Assembly: GCF_009764265.1 (NCBI RefSeq) | Contig: NZ_RWIR01000092.1 | Coordinates: forward strand, 310,001 to 374,000 | Source of the DNA: Pseudomonas sp. PB101 | GTDB lineage: Bacteria; Pseudomonadota; Gammaproteobacteria; Pseudomonadales; Pseudomonadaceae | DNA length: 64,000 nt | Reading direction: 5' to 3' | Part shown: positions 1 through 6,715 of the stretch, piece after piece | Layout of the letters: each line of letters opens with the position of its first letter | Numbering within the stretch: position 1 is the first letter of the stretch | Notes under the pieces: model-generated | What the model was told of the DNA's origin: nothing | The model's database searches: none | The model's input: the letters and a program-made list of their open reading frames with translations, nothing else | Position numbers and translations under genes: made by a program

Positions 1-2
1 CC

Positions 3-65
3 GCCCCGGTCAAAACCTTGCTCGAACGCGCGGCCGCCGTATTGAACGCAGGAGAGTCGTCATGA
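3..65 (+). CDS. mutY: Adenine DNA glycosylase MutY, C-terminal end (partial)
   Basis: Only the last 20 codons are in the window, in the frame that starts at base 3. They read as an alanine- and leucine-rich tail ([20 protein letters not shown]). The stop TGA at 63-65 overlaps the ATG of the next gene, as in a translationally coupled pair. A mutY-yggX arrangement is usual in gammaproteobacteria. The identity rests mainly on this position and on the overlap, because the fragment contains no catalytic motif. Confidence 0.6.
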   Translation, partial: APVKTLLERAAAVLNAGESS

Positions 66-334
66 CCCGCACCATCATGTGCCGCAAGTACAAAGAAGAA
101 TTGCCAGGCCTGGAGCGCGCTCCCTTCCCGGGCGCCAAAGGCCAGGACATTTTTGACCACGTCTCGGCCAAGGCCTGGGCCGACTGGCAAAAACACCAGA
201 CCCTGCTGATCAACGAAAAACGCCTGAACATGATGAACGCCGAAGATCGAAAATATCTTCAGGGCGAAATGGACAAGTACTTCTCCGGCGAGGATTACGC
301 CAAGGCCGAAGGCTACGTACCGCCATCGGAATAA
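62..334 (+). CDS. yggX: Fe(2+)-trafficking / oxidative damage protection protein YggX
   Basis: This 90-residue cytoplasmic protein matches the YggX family along its whole length. It opens with [18 protein letters not shown], which carries the single conserved cysteine (Cys7), and ends with the conserved EGYVPPSE-type tail. The family protects iron-sulfur proteins from oxidation and is thought to move iron to repair enzymes; MutY, encoded just upstream, is an iron-sulfur enzyme. The start ATG overlaps the mutY stop by two bases, and a GGAG ribosome site precedes it. The length is normal and nothing is unusual. Confidence 0.96.
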   Translation: MTRTIMCRKYKEELPGLERAPFPGAKGQDIFDHVSAKAWADWQKHQTLLINEKRLNMMNAEDRKYLQGEMDKYFSGEDYAKAEGYVPPSE

Positions 335-398
335 CCCCGATAAATCGGGGGTCGGAACGTAAGCGACGGTAATAATTAAAATTTTTTTGAAAACTTGC

Positions 399-427
399 TT
401 GACGACCCCCTGAAAAACCCGTTTAAT
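399..427 (+). promoter_or_regulatory. Promoter of tRNA-Phe
   Basis: A TTGACG -35 box (399-404) and a TTTAAT -10 box (422-427) are separated by 17 bp and end ten bases before the tRNA. A GC-rich discriminator (GCGCCCC) follows the -10 box, as is typical of stringently controlled stable RNA promoters. Confidence 0.7.
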
Positions 428-437
428 GCGCCCCGTT

Positions 438-513
438 GCCCAGATAGCTCAGTCGGTAGAGCAGGGGATTGAAAATCCCCGTGTCGGCGGTTCGATTCCG
501 TCTCTGGGCACCA
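438..513 (+). tRNA. tRNA-Phe (GAA)
   Basis: This 76-nt tRNA folds as a complete cloverleaf. The acceptor stem pairs GCCCAGA with TCTGGGC, the anticodon stem GGGGA/TCCCC encloses TTGAAAA (anticodon GAA), the T-loop is TTCGATT, and CCA is encoded. The gene is intact, so the integrated element restored its 3' end. That 3' end is the left attachment site of the downstream element. Confidence 0.98.
490..507 (+). repeat. attL core repeat (tRNA-Phe 3' end)
   Basis: The 18-bp sequence GTTCGATTCCGTCTCTGG covers the T-loop and the 3' acceptor strand of tRNA-Phe. It recurs exactly at the right end of the element. P4-type integrases typically recombine within this part of a tRNA gene. Confidence 0.85.
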
Positions 514-558
514 CCTTTCGTTTTCAGGTGATGCCAAGCACACCTGAAAGCACACAAG

Positions 559-584
559 AAACCCGCCTAGTGCGGGTTTTTTGC
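559..584 (+). terminator. Rho-independent terminator after tRNA-Phe
   Basis: The stem AACCCGC...GCGGGTT has a short CTAGT loop and is followed by six T residues. It ends the tRNA transcript before the integrase region. Confidence 0.8.
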
Positions 585-626
585 TTTCTACGGTTCCCAA
601 CCGTTCCCTTGTAAGCCCAAACATAT

Positions 627-674
627 GTGAGTAGATTCGTGAGTAGATCCAGTTCGGTCTAGAAATCTACTCAC
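627..674 (+). repeat. Integrase arm-type site candidates, left end
   Basis: Two direct copies of GTGAGTAGAT lie at 627-636 and 639-648, exactly 12 bp apart. An inverted copy, ATCTACTCAC, lies at 665-674. The same motif pair with the same 12-bp spacing sits just inside the right att site. Position and symmetry fit arm-type binding sites for the integrase N-terminal domain or a directionality factor. The group lies directly upstream of the integrase start, so it may also be involved in autoregulation. Confidence 0.6.
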
Positions 675-721
675 ACCAGGGCGGCAATACGCCCGCCTGG
701 TGCGGCCTGCAAGGAGGCTGC

Positions 722-1924
722 GTGTCACTCTCAGATACCACCATCCGTACCGCCAAGCCGAAGGACAAGCTGTACCGGCTGACCGATGCCAATGGCCTAT
801 GCCTAGAAGTGACCCCGACCGGCTCTAAGCTGTGGCGCTATCGGTACCGCTTCAACGGCAGCGCGAAGATGCTGGCGCTCGGCACATACCCAGCGGTCAC
901 CCTGCTGAAAGCTCGTCAGCTTCGCGATGGGGCGCGCCAGCTGCTGATTGAGGGCACCGACCCCGGCGAACAAAAGAAAGCGGCCAAGCAAGCGCAGAAG
1001 GTCGAGGGACTGACTTTCGAGACGCTGGCGCGAGAATGGTTTGCCTACAACGCTCCTCGCTGGGCAGAGAGCACTACCTACAAAGCCAAGCTGTACCTGG
1101 AGAATGATTTAATTCCCGGCATCGGCGCCCGCCCGGTAAAAGCGATCACCCGGCCCGATCTGGTGGAGCTGGTGCGCAAGGTGGAAGCCAGGGGCACGCT
1201 CAATGCCGCCGGAAAGATCCGCCAATGGCTACACCAGATATTTCGGTATGGGCTGGCCAAGGGCGTCGTAGACGTCAATCCGGCCACTGATCTGAACGTA
1301 GTAGCTGCACCAACAAAAGCCGCCCGACACCACCCGCATATCACCTTTAACGAATTGCCCGAGCTACTGGGCAAATGCGAAGCCGCGAACATACATACCC
1401 TGACCCGGCAAGCTATCCGTCTGCTGACGCTGACAGCCGTTCGCCCTGGCGAACTTCGCCAAGCGCCATGGGTCGAGTTCGATCTGGATGCCGCTCTGTG
1501 GACAATTCCAGCCGAACGCATGAAAGCCCGCCGCCCCCATATCGTTCCTCTGCCCCGCCAGGCCGTCGCCATCCTGCGCCAGCTCCAAGAAGTTACTGGA
1601 CGCTACGCACTTGTTTTTGCTGGCGCCAATCCCGATCGCCCCATGAGCGAGAACACGGTGAACAAAGCACTTCGAATGATGGGATACGAAGGTCGGCAGA
1701 CCGGCCATGGTTTCCGCCACTTGCTCAGCACCGAGCTGAATGGCCGCGGTTACAACAAGGATTGGATCGAGCGCCAGCTTGCCCATGGTGATAGCGACGA
1801 AATACGCGGCACCTACAACCACGCGGCCTATGTCGAGCAGCGCCGGGAAATGATGCAAGCATGGGCTGACTCAATCGACGCCCTGTGCGTTGGCGCCAAC
1901 GTGGTGAGCATCAAGCGTGCTTGA
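722..1924 (+). CDS. P4-type tyrosine site-specific integrase
   Basis: This 400-residue recombinase has an N-terminal arm-binding DUF4102-type domain (about 1-88), a core-binding SAM-like domain (about 98-190) and a C-terminal catalytic domain. The expected catalytic residues are visible: Arg241 in RPGE, His329 and Arg332 in HGFR, His355 in LAHG and the nucleophile Tyr365 in TYNHAAY. The likely start is GTG at 722, four bases after a strong AAGGAGG. The gene sits about 200 bp downstream of tRNA-Phe, reads away from it, and should catalyse integration and excision there. It looks intact, so the element may still be mobile. Confidence 0.95.
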   Translation: MSLSDTTIRTAKPKDKLYRLTDANGLCLEVTPTGSKLWRYRYRFNGSAKMLALGTYPAVTLLKARQLRDGARQLLIEGTDPGEQKKAAKQAQKVEGLTFETLAREWFAYNAPRWAESTTYKAKLYLENDLIPGIGARPVKAITRPDLVELVRKVEARGTLNAAGKIRQWLHQIFRYGLAKGVVDVNPATDLNVVAAPTKAARHHPHITFNELPELLGKCEAANIHTLTRQAIRLLTLTAVRPGELRQAPWVEFDLDAALWTIPAERMKARRPHIVPLPRQAVAILRQLQEVTGRYALVFAGANPDRPMSENTVNKALRMMGYEGRQTGHGFRHLLSTELNGRGYNKDWIERQLAHGDSDEIRGTYNHAAYVEQRREMMQAWADSIDALCVGANVVSIKRA

Positions 1925-2047
1925 GACATTGAATTTCCGATAAATCATTCCCAATGTGTAGCAAGGGTTCCTTTTTCAAGTGTTGGACGGTTAACATATT
2001 GGCCACGGCTGGATATTCATACAGCGGACAATACATGAGCTTGTCGA

Positions 2048-3076
2048 ATGGCGGGAGCCGGTGAAGACGAACAGCTGGAACCTTTCGGGCGCATAAGGCT
2101 CGATAGGATCTATGCCGACTGGGCGTCAGGTCATCATTTGAATCCTCGCCTGCTCGCCTCTGAACTCGCCGCTACGCTCGCAACATGCTCTCGTCTCGAT
2201 CAGCCAGTAAATACTATGCATGCGTGCGTATTTTCTGATGGCCGATCAGACAGAACCATCCCGGTAACATTCGGGGCACTCATCGACTACTTCGATGCCG
2301 CCAGCGCCGGACAACAAGCCCTGACAATCGCAACCAGCTCAGGGCCGATACCGGCCGCTAGCATTCTGATCTGGCGAAAATGGATTGAGCGCCTTGTGGA
2401 TGAGGCTACCGAGCGCGCCGAGATGGCCGCAGGATTCGCTCAGCCGGCGAACGATAGTGGAACGCTCTCACTGGCGATCAATGGCTCTGCCGCAACTAAC
2501 CTTGCGCCCCCGCTGCCACACCTTTCGGGTAGCGCACCAGTAATTCTGAAAGCCCAGCAAGCTCAGCTTCGCCGTGAGGGCGAGAATAAGGCTAGCGAGC
2601 AGCTAGATAAGGAGCGGTCTGAGTGGGAACGCGAAAAACAAGAGAACATTGAACTCAAAGCTCAGCTCTTGACTGAACGAGCGCGGTCACAACAGCTAAT
2701 GGAGGAAACTGAGCAGTACCGCAGGGAAGCTAGTGACGAGCGCCGCGCCAAGCGAGAGATCGAGGAGTCTCTTCTATCGATTGAGGAGAAGCTTGAGGAA
2801 GCTATGGTCCTGGCCGAAATAATGCGCACCGATAACGAGTTTTCACCACCTGAACTACGCCTCATGGTGATGTGCTGTCGTGAGCTCAGCCATGATTGCA
2901 CCGTTGATGCTGTGGCCGAGAAAGGCATTGGGCTTCGTGAGCAAGTCAGAAGGTGGCTTGAAAAACGAGTGGGGAAACCGGCAGAAATTCAAATTGACCG
3001 ATTTGCCACAGCGTTGACTCTGCTTTCTCGCAAAAAGGGAGGAGCTCCAACGCGTAGCACACGAAAAAAGGGGTGA
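2048..3076 (+). CDS. Coiled-coil protein of unknown function
   Basis: I do not recognise a family for this 342-residue protein. The first 150 residues are globular, with a GALIDYFD segment and a tryptophan-rich stretch near 110-125. Residues about 165-245 are strongly charged heptad-like sequence (Glu, Lys, Arg, Gln), predicting a long coiled coil. The last 90 residues include a basic tail ending in RSTRKKG, which could bind nucleic acid. It has no signal peptide or membrane segment. It lies alone between the integrase and the regulator cluster and has its own upstream region of about 120 bp. Confidence 0.7.
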   Translation: MAGAGEDEQLEPFGRIRLDRIYADWASGHHLNPRLLASELAATLATCSRLDQPVNTMHACVFSDGRSDRTIPVTFGALIDYFDAASAGQQALTIATSSGPIPAASILIWRKWIERLVDEATERAEMAAGFAQPANDSGTLSLAINGSAATNLAPPLPHLSGSAPVILKAQQAQLRREGENKASEQLDKERSEWEREKQENIELKAQLLTERARSQQLMEETEQYRREASDERRAKREIEESLLSIEEKLEEAMVLAEIMRTDNEFSPPELRLMVMCCRELSHDCTVDAVAEKGIGLREQVRRWLEKRVGKPAEIQIDRFATALTLLSRKKGGAPTRSTRKKG

Positions 3077-3234
3077 CCCGTTACAGGCTTTGTAAATCAA
3101 TACGTGCAACCGTTATCCACAGCATGTTGGTGTAAACCCCTCACCCCTTGAGTGCAACCTCTCACCTGTTCCAGCCAATACTCGCCCGCCAACCTATGCC
3201 CATGTTCTCAACGCCACCCAAGGAGGCGCCCAAC

Positions 3235-3489
3235 ATGGCACGCACAGCCCACCCTCTCCGCAAACAAACCGAACAATCATCAGCCCAGTCTGAGCGGCCA
3301 CTTCGCTTCATCAAGCTGGCTGAGGTCAAAGTTCTGACCACCCTTTCCACCTCCGAAATTTACCGCCGCATTGCAGCCGGACGCTTCCCCAAGCAGGTGA
3401 TGCTGGGGCCGAAGTCTGCTGTTTGGATCGAGGCCGAGATTCTTGCGTGGTGCGACTCACTCGTCGCCATGCGAGTGGAGGCAGCCTGA
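3235..3489 (+). CDS. AlpA-family phage transcriptional regulator
   Basis: The core reads LRFIKLAEVKVLTTLSTSEI and continues into YRRIAAGRFPKQVMLGPKSAVW, the layout of AlpA-type small helix-turn-helix regulators. These activate integrase/excision or late functions in P4-like and CP4-57 elements. I start it at ATG 3235 (84 residues), six bases after AGGAGG. An in-frame TTG at 3148 would add 29 residues without a clear ribosome site. It heads a tight run of small genes with 1- to 4-base junctions. It may also act as the excisionase, because no separate excisionase gene is evident. Confidence 0.85.
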   Translation: MARTAHPLRKQTEQSSAQSERPLRFIKLAEVKVLTTLSTSEIYRRIAAGRFPKQVMLGPKSAVWIEAEILAWCDSLVAMRVEAA

Positions 3490-3490
3490 C

Positions 3491-3793
3491 ATGCAGACAA
3501 AAAAAATGGCCGACCATCAGGCCAGCCACGAAAATACTCACGTAGAGAATACCAGCGGAACAGCTCAACGCGCTCGCCTTTTGGAGCGCCTGCAAGCCGG
3601 CCCGATTGACACCTTCACCGCCATCCGTGAGCTGAACATCGTCCGCCCTGGTGCCCGCATCAATGAACTGCGCGCTCTGGGCCACAAGATCCTGACCCAC
3701 CGCCTCACCCTGACCGATGATCAAGGGCGCACCCACCAGGGTATGGCGCTCTACTACCTCAGCAACAACCCACCGGCCGGGGTGGCAGCATGA
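3491..3793 (+). CDS. Helix-turn-helix domain protein
   Basis: This 100-residue protein has a winged-helix-like core: QRARLLERLQAGPIDTFTAI, then RELNIVRPGARINELRALGHKI, then a short wing with a hydrophilic loop. It resembles small DNA-binding proteins often found in phage and satellite early regions. The start ATG is one base after the AlpA stop, and the stop overlaps the next ATG, so it is co-translated with both neighbours. The target is unknown. Confidence 0.75.
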   Translation: MQTKKMADHQASHENTHVENTSGTAQRARLLERLQAGPIDTFTAIRELNIVRPGARINELRALGHKILTHRLTLTDDQGRTHQGMALYYLSNNPPAGVAA

Positions 3794-4263
3794 ACAAAAT
3801 CATGTTGAGCCAAATCAGCAGCGAGCCTCGCGTGGACAGCCGCCTACTGGCCGACCAGTTGGGCAATCAACACAAGAACTCCATGGCGCTGATCGAGCGC
3901 TACTCCGAAAAGTTCAAAGAGTTCGGCTTGCTGGCGTTTCAAACGGAGGCAAGGCCAGTCGGCCAGCATGGCGGTGGCGATGTGCGCTTCGCCCTACTGA
4001 ACGAGGATCAAGCGTTCTTCCTGCTGGCGCTGTCTCGCAACACTGATCGCGTCGTAGAGCTGAAGTCTGATCTGATCATGGCGTTCCGCGAAGCACGGTA
4101 TGGGCACGCCTACCAGACGTTGGAGGCTCGCAAGAAGGAAGCCAGCAGCAGTGGTCGCCGCCTGGCCCACTGGCGCTATGACAAGCCAGGCGTGTATGCG
4201 CACGTCGCCCATCTGAGGGAGCAACTGAAGTTGCCGCTTGATCTGGAGGACCTGCGCCCATGA
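3790..4263 (+). CDS. Rha-family phage regulatory protein
   Basis: This 157-residue protein carries the Rha signature in its N-terminal half: a short helix-turn-helix (DSRLLADQLGNQHKNSMALI), then FKEFGLLAFQTEARP, then a segment with RFALLNEDQAFFLLALSRN. Rha proteins are phage and satellite regulators; the P22 homologue interferes with phage growth when host IHF is absent. The ATG overlaps the previous stop by four bases. The C-terminal 40 residues are less conserved and basic. The regulatory target cannot be read from the sequence. Confidence 0.85.
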   Translation: MNKIMLSQISSEPRVDSRLLADQLGNQHKNSMALIERYSEKFKEFGLLAFQTEARPVGQHGGGDVRFALLNEDQAFFLLALSRNTDRVVELKSDLIMAFREARYGHAYQTLEARKKEASSSGRRLAHWRYDKPGVYAHVAHLREQLKLPLDLEDLRP

Positions 4264-4361
4264 ACGCCTTGCTCATGCCCCGCGATGAAAGGTCTGTAAC
4301 TTCTCTTGCCAGCAATCACGCCCGTCGGTATCGTTTGCCCGTCGCTGCAAATTCAGCGAAC

Positions 4362-4580
4362 AGGCTTGGCGGCCTGAACTGTACAAGGCGCAACAGCGCC
4401 CCCATTATGATTGCAGGCGCTTTTTTTGTGCCCGCATTCTCGTGTTATGGCGGGTTGCGCAGGAGCACCCTCGGGTGCGCCGGTCTCCTTGTACGCCGGT
4501 CCGCCAATCCTGTGCAATCCGCCACCCTAATCTGCTTGGCGGCAGACCGTGGCGGTTCCTCAGTACAAGGAGCCTCATCC
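4362..4580 (+). ncRNA. C4-like antisense RNA leader
   Basis: CTCCTTGTAC at 4485-4494 is exactly complementary to GTACAAGGAG at 4563-4572, which contains the ribosome site of the ORF at 4581. CCGCCAA at 4501-4507 is complementary to TTGGCGG at 4536-4542. Earlier copies of both targets occur at 4366-4372 and 4381-4388. Two adjacent antisense blocks paired with two downstream targets over a ribosome site is the layout of the C4 immunity RNA of phages P1, P7 and P4. A hairpin with seven T residues at 4395-4437 could act as the premature terminator. The exact RNA ends are not known. Confidence 0.6.
4395..4437 (+). terminator. Putative intrinsic terminator in the C4-like leader
   Basis: AGCGCC (4395-4400) pairs with GGCGCT (4426-4431) and is followed by seven T residues. 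The loop is long at 25 nt, so this is a weak terminator by itself. In P4-type immunity such a site stops transcription into the replication genes when the antisense RNA is present. Confidence 0.4.
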
Positions 4581-4742
4581 ATGAAACGCGCCCTCATTCC
4601 GTCCGCAATTCGCGCCTTTGCTCACCGCCGCATGGCCCTGAGTGCTCTCCGCGAAAACTCGTCCCTCTCAGGTCGTCTCGCCCGCTACAACGCCCACATG
4701 GCAATCGTCCGCACTCTGGAAGCGCAGCGGGGTGTGCAATGA
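4581..4742 (+). CDS. Small basic protein under C4-like RNA control (Ash/Icd-like position)
   Basis: The 53-residue product (MKRALIPSAIRAFAHRRMAL...) is very basic and has no recognised domain. Its AAGGAG ribosome site lies inside the sequence complementary to the upstream antisense block. The same frame is open back to ATG 4260, giving a 160-residue reading whose N-terminal part runs through the RNA leader. Similar long readings in enterobacterial satellites are called Ash or Icd-like. I prefer the short form because of its ribosome site. The stop overlaps the next ATG. Confidence 0.5.
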   Translation: MKRALIPSAIRAFAHRRMALSALRENSSLSGRLARYNAHMAIVRTLEAQRGVQ

Positions 4743-5050
4743 ATGTGCAGACCCTGCCGGCAACGATGACTATCGAGGGTGAGATCCTCACTGACGCGAT
4801 GCTGGATGCTCGCGATATGGCTTACATGAACTTCGCCCGCGAGGAGTTCAACAAGCTGGTACAGATCCTGTGGCCACTGCTCGACCATTTGTTGTGCCAT
4901 GAGAAAAATGTTGTCGCTTCCGATATCGCCCGTCACATCGAGCAAGTCCGCTCATTCAGCGGCAACTTTTGCTGGCGGCATCGCCACTTGGGCGCCTCAC
5001 ATGGTGTCGTGGGCCAACGCAGCGAGTTGGGTGAAGGAGGTGCGGCATGA
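4739..5050 (+). CDS. Hypothetical protein of the element's early operon
   Basis: I do not recognise this 103-residue protein. The middle is helical and amphipathic (DMAYMNFAREEFNKLVQILW then PLLDHLL), and the C-terminus is glycine-rich with two Trp/His clusters. Its ATG overlaps the upstream stop and its stop overlaps the next ATG, so it is part of one coupled operon running from the C4-like leader to the primase. It has no signal or membrane segment. Confidence 0.6.
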   Translation: MNVQTLPATMTIEGEILTDAMLDARDMAYMNFAREEFNKLVQILWPLLDHLLCHEKNVVASDIARHIEQVRSFSGNFCWRHRHLGASHGVVGQRSELGEGGAA

Positions 5051-5325
5051 CTGAAGCCCTCCAAAGCAACACGGGCGTCGTGGAGGATCTGCGCGACGCG
5101 CAAGAAACTCTAATGTTGCTGGCGCTTTCTTTTTCACTGATTGCCTCTCCCTCGACTCACATATTGGTGGCGCGCGTGACTGCCGTTTTCGCCCAACACA
5201 CAGCTATGGCCTGGGCAGAACTGCTTGATGACGTGATCGCAGCTCAAGGAGGCTTACCGCTTGCCAAATTCTCGACAGCTTCCGGCACAGCCGCCCCGCT
5301 AATCACAGACCCGATAAAGGTTTAA
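5047..5325 (+). CDS. Hypothetical protein of the element's early operon
   Basis: This 92-residue protein is largely helical, with a hydrophobic stretch (TLMLLALSFSLIASPSTHIL) that could be a single weak membrane segment or a buried helix. No family is recognised. GGAGGTG lies directly before the start, and the ATG overlaps the preceding stop by four bases. Coupled translation suggests a role in replication or control with its neighbours. Confidence 0.6.
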   Translation: MTEALQSNTGVVEDLRDAQETLMLLALSFSLIASPSTHILVARVTAVFAQHTAMAWAELLDDVIAAQGGLPLAKFSTASGTAAPLITDPIKV

Positions 5326-5329
5326 GACC

Positions 5330-5617
5330 ATGACAATTCAAAACGGCGCATTTGCGTCGACGGGATCGGCTTGCCCGAAAAAAGCCATCGAGCTGTTCTA
5401 CGTCACGCACCCGAAGGTGCCCAAGGCGTTGTTGGGGCCGTTCTTGACCGAGGCTGACGCCGAGTGCGGACGCGTTGTTATGCGCAGTGCTGGCGCCCAG
5501 GTAACGGCCTGTTTGGTAGATGACATCGACGACATTACCCACTGGCACAGTGTGAACAACGGTCAGGTCTGCCGGGCCTTTGCTGGTGCTGGTCGCCGGG
5601 AGGTGGACCATGAGTAA
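5330..5617 (+). CDS. Hypothetical protein of the element's early operon
   Basis: The 95-residue product is small and mixed alpha/beta in appearance, with a segment LFYVTHPKVPKALLGPFLTE followed by an AECGRVVMRSAG helix. It resembles other small phage-element proteins only in size and context. The start follows the previous stop by four bases, and its end overlaps the next gene by eight bases. No function is proposed. Confidence 0.55.
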   Translation: MTIQNGAFASTGSACPKKAIELFYVTHPKVPKALLGPFLTEADAECGRVVMRSAGAQVTACLVDDIDDITHWHSVNNGQVCRAFAGAGRREVDHE

Positions 5618-5837
5618 CGTTACTCCCATCAAGCGCAAAGATAGCGGTGGTCCGCCCAGTACGGGCGCTCATATCGACAGCGTCAGCTATGCGCTACTGG
5701 TGGAAACCCTGATTGGTTTCCTGGAACTGCGCATCAAGGAAGGCGACCAGGGCCGGAACTGCGATGAGCTGGAGCGCTTGAATCAGAAGCTGGAAAGCTT
5801 GGCCAAGCGATTCACCCCGCCGAAGGGGGCCGCATGA
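5610..5837 (+). CDS. Small hypothetical protein upstream of the primase
   Basis: The 75-residue protein begins MSNVTPIKRKDSGGPP, a basic unstructured head. It continues with two amphipathic helices (YALLVETLIGFLELRIKEG and CDELERLNQKLESLAKRF) that could dimerise. GGGAGG precedes the ATG, and the stop overlaps the primase ATG by four bases. The tight coupling suggests an accessory replication or regulatory factor, which is inferred from position only. Confidence 0.6.
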   Translation: MSNVTPIKRKDSGGPPSTGAHIDSVSYALLVETLIGFLELRIKEGDQGRNCDELERLNQKLESLAKRFTPPKGAA

Positions 5838-6715
5838 CTGACGCCACGATCCTGTTCCGTGATGCGCTCCAGGCCGTCTATGGCCCACTCGACTGGACAC
5901 CAGTGCCCGACGGCGCTATCCACCGGTTCCGTGTCCCGGACGACAAGACCGGCACCCTCAACGGTTGGTATGTGCTGTACCTGGACGGGATCGCCTCCGG
6001 CGCGTTCGGCAGTTGGAAGGCCGGTGGCGCCAGCACCTGGTGTAGTCGCGAACCGGTGGACGCCCGCGAGGCCGCACAGATCCGCGAGCGAGTGGATCAG
6101 GCTCGGCGCCAGCGCGAGGCCGAGCAGCACCGGCGCCAGCAGCAGGCCGCCGAGAAGGCCTGCCTCTGGTGGCGCAATGCGCGCCGCGCGGCACCAGACC
6201 ACCCATACCTCGCCGCCAAAGGCGTTCGCTCCCACAGCCTGCGCCAGCGTGGCGCGGACCTGCTGATCCCGCTGTACCTGGATGGGCGCTTGGTCAACCT
6301 GCAACGAATTGCCCCGGACGGCGCCAAGCGCTTCTTGCCCGGTGGCCGCGTGAAGGGCACCTACTCGCCGCTGGGCATCATCGAACCGGGTTCTGTGCTT
6401 TGCATCTGCGAAGGGTGGGCGACGGCCGCCAGCCTCCACCAGCACGGCGGCTACGTCGTTGCCGCAGCCATGAACGCGGGCAACCTGATCCCGGCGGCGA
6501 TGGGCCTTCGCTCCCGCTACCCAGGCCAGCCAATCGTCATCGCCGGCGACGACGACCGGCTCACCGACGGCAACCCAGGACGCAAAGCGGCAAACGCTGC
6601 GGCGGCGGCCGTGGGTGGCGAAGTGGCTTTCCCTGAGTGGCCAGAAGGCGCTCCCGATGACCTCACCGACTTCAACGACCTCGCCAACTGGAAACTCGCC
6701 AATGTCCAAGCCTGA
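5834..6715 (+). CDS. Toprim-domain primase-like protein
   Basis: This 293-residue protein has an N-terminal region found in phage primase/helicase proteins (GWYVLYLDGIASGAFGSW), a charged helical linker (about 75-110) and a C-terminal Toprim domain. Toprim motifs are visible: the acidic residue in CICEGWATAAS (Glu193) and the DDD at 239-241 in VIAGDDDR, followed by DFND at 279-282. It probably primes element DNA replication together with the downstream ATPase, with which it overlaps by 14 bases. In P4 these functions sit in one alpha protein; here they are split. No N-terminal zinc finger is seen. Confidence 0.88.
   Translation: MTDATILFRDALQAVYGPLDWTPVPDGAIHRFRVPDDKTGTLNGWYVLYLDGIASGAFGSWKAGGASTWCSREPVDAREAAQIRERVDQARRQREAEQHRRQQQAAEKACLWWRNARRAAPDHPYLAAKGVRSHSLRQRGADLLIPLYLDGRLVNLQRIAPDGAKRFLPGGRVKGTYSPLGIIEPGSVLCICEGWATAASLHQHGGYVVAAAMNAGNLIPAAMGLRSRYPGQPIVIAGDDDRLTDGNPGRKAANAAAAAVGGEVAFPEWPEGAPDDLTDFNDLANWKLANVQA

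Noticed and set aside
4260-4580. Long N-terminal extension of the small basic gene through the C4-like leader
   Set aside because: The stretch is better explained as structured antisense RNA; the ribosome site and the pairing target lie right before ATG 4581. The long form cannot be fully excluded.
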